Shown here piece by piece: positions 32,757-32,923 of a stretch of 32,923 bases of DNA. This DNA is from an uncultured Clostridia bacterium. GTDB taxonomy: Bacteria > Bacillota > Clostridia > Christensenellales > CAG-917. The notes beneath the pieces are model-generated. The model was not told the DNA's origin. It saw only the letters and a list, made by a program, of their open reading frames with translations, and did no database searches. Both the position numbers and the translations under genes were made by a program. The stretch covers positions 1 through 32,923 of the forward strand of contig CANQZE010000004.1 of assembly GCA_947628255.1 (NCBI GenBank), in the 5' to 3' direction. Position 1 is the stretch's first letter. Each line of letters opens with the position of its first letter.

Positions 32757-32862
32757 CGAGTCCCTCAACAGGCGCCATAAAAACATCACCGCTCTTTTTG
32801 AGAGGTGGTGTTTTTATAATTGAATAAAAGTTATAAAGGGACTCGAACGGGCGGAAAAGCAA
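32757..32862 (+). repeat. Duplicated tRNA 3' end plus terminator, copy 2
   Basis: It carries the last 21 nt of tRNA-Asn and its terminator but no 5' half, so it is not a second tRNA gene. Confidence 0.85.
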
Positions 32863-32873
32863 TGTTTATTTCC

Positions 32874-32899
32874 TGTCATTCTGAGCGTAGTCGAAGAAT
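32874..32899. repeat. REP-like palindrome, copy 2
   Basis: Identical over 26 bp to 10982-11007 (TGTCATTCTGAG ... GAAGAAT). The outermost stem bases are lost here. Confidence 0.7.
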
Positions 32900-32923
32900 C
32901 CCCGTGTAATAACATTGTCATCC

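Noticed and set aside
32487-32862. Two similar minus-strand frames reading PVEGLEPPT or PVEGLAPLG
   Set aside because: They are antisense to tRNA-Asn and its duplicated 3' end, a well-known kind of false gene call.

Overview
The window looks like a piece of chromosome from an uncultured, probably gut-type, low-complexity member of the Bacillota (Clostridia-like). The evidence is a RicT (PSP1) gene directly after tmk-holB as in Bacillota, Shine-Dalgarno (SD) sites of the AGGAGG type, a consensus Bacillota parS site (TGTTTCACGTGAAACA), and lipoprotein signal peptides without outer-membrane features. Taxonomy below phylum is inference.

Layout. 1-5.8 kb: 5' part of leuS (leftward), a glycoside hydrolase family 5 lipoprotein, then the overlapping tmk-holB-ricT operon. 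5.8-9 kb: a leftward four-gene operon (42-aa membrane protein, CrtO-like acyltransferase, family 4 glycosyltransferase, membrane-tethered GNAT-like protein), divergent from an XRE regulator. The shared promoter region carries three TTGCGTTA repeats exactly 22 bp apart. 9-13.4 kb: a GH13 alpha-glucosidase, a 600-bp repeat-rich gap, and a lipoprotein made of about seven PepSY repeats. 13.7-18.6 kb: a 50-aa orphan, then gyrB-gyrA reading leftward. 18.55-21.08 kb: a 2.5-kb region without a convincing protein gene, holding an AT-rich stretch, DnaA-box-like sites, a cluster of parS sites, tandem repeats and an unexplained purine-rich minus-strand segment ending in a terminator. 21-27 kb: mtnN (leftward), rsmG, parA, parB (rightward), recF (leftward), dnaA (rightward). 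27-32.3 kb: a membrane-anchored M4 metalloprotease, dnaN and a putative heavy-metal/manganese exporter. 32.4-32.9 kb: tRNA-Asn, whose 3' end and terminator are duplicated 226 bp downstream.

How it works together. This is the replication-origin neighbourhood: gyrA, gyrB, parA, parB, rsmG, recF, dnaA and dnaN are all here, but the usual dnaA-dnaN-recF-gyrB-gyrA run is broken up and split over both strands, with a protease gene between dnaA and dnaN. The long non-coding stretch is the best place for oriC and the centromere. Several of the right-hand genes (rsmG, parA, dnaA, recF, exporter) have good promoters whose -10 box lies only 6-9 nt before the ATG, so their mRNAs are probably leaderless, unlike the SD-led genes in the left half. 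The PepSY lipoprotein and the M4 protease may form an inhibitor-protease pair, and the acyltransferase-glycosyltransferase operon probably makes or decorates a membrane glycolipid under control of the XRE protein. I found no CRISPR array, transposase, integrase or rRNA gene.
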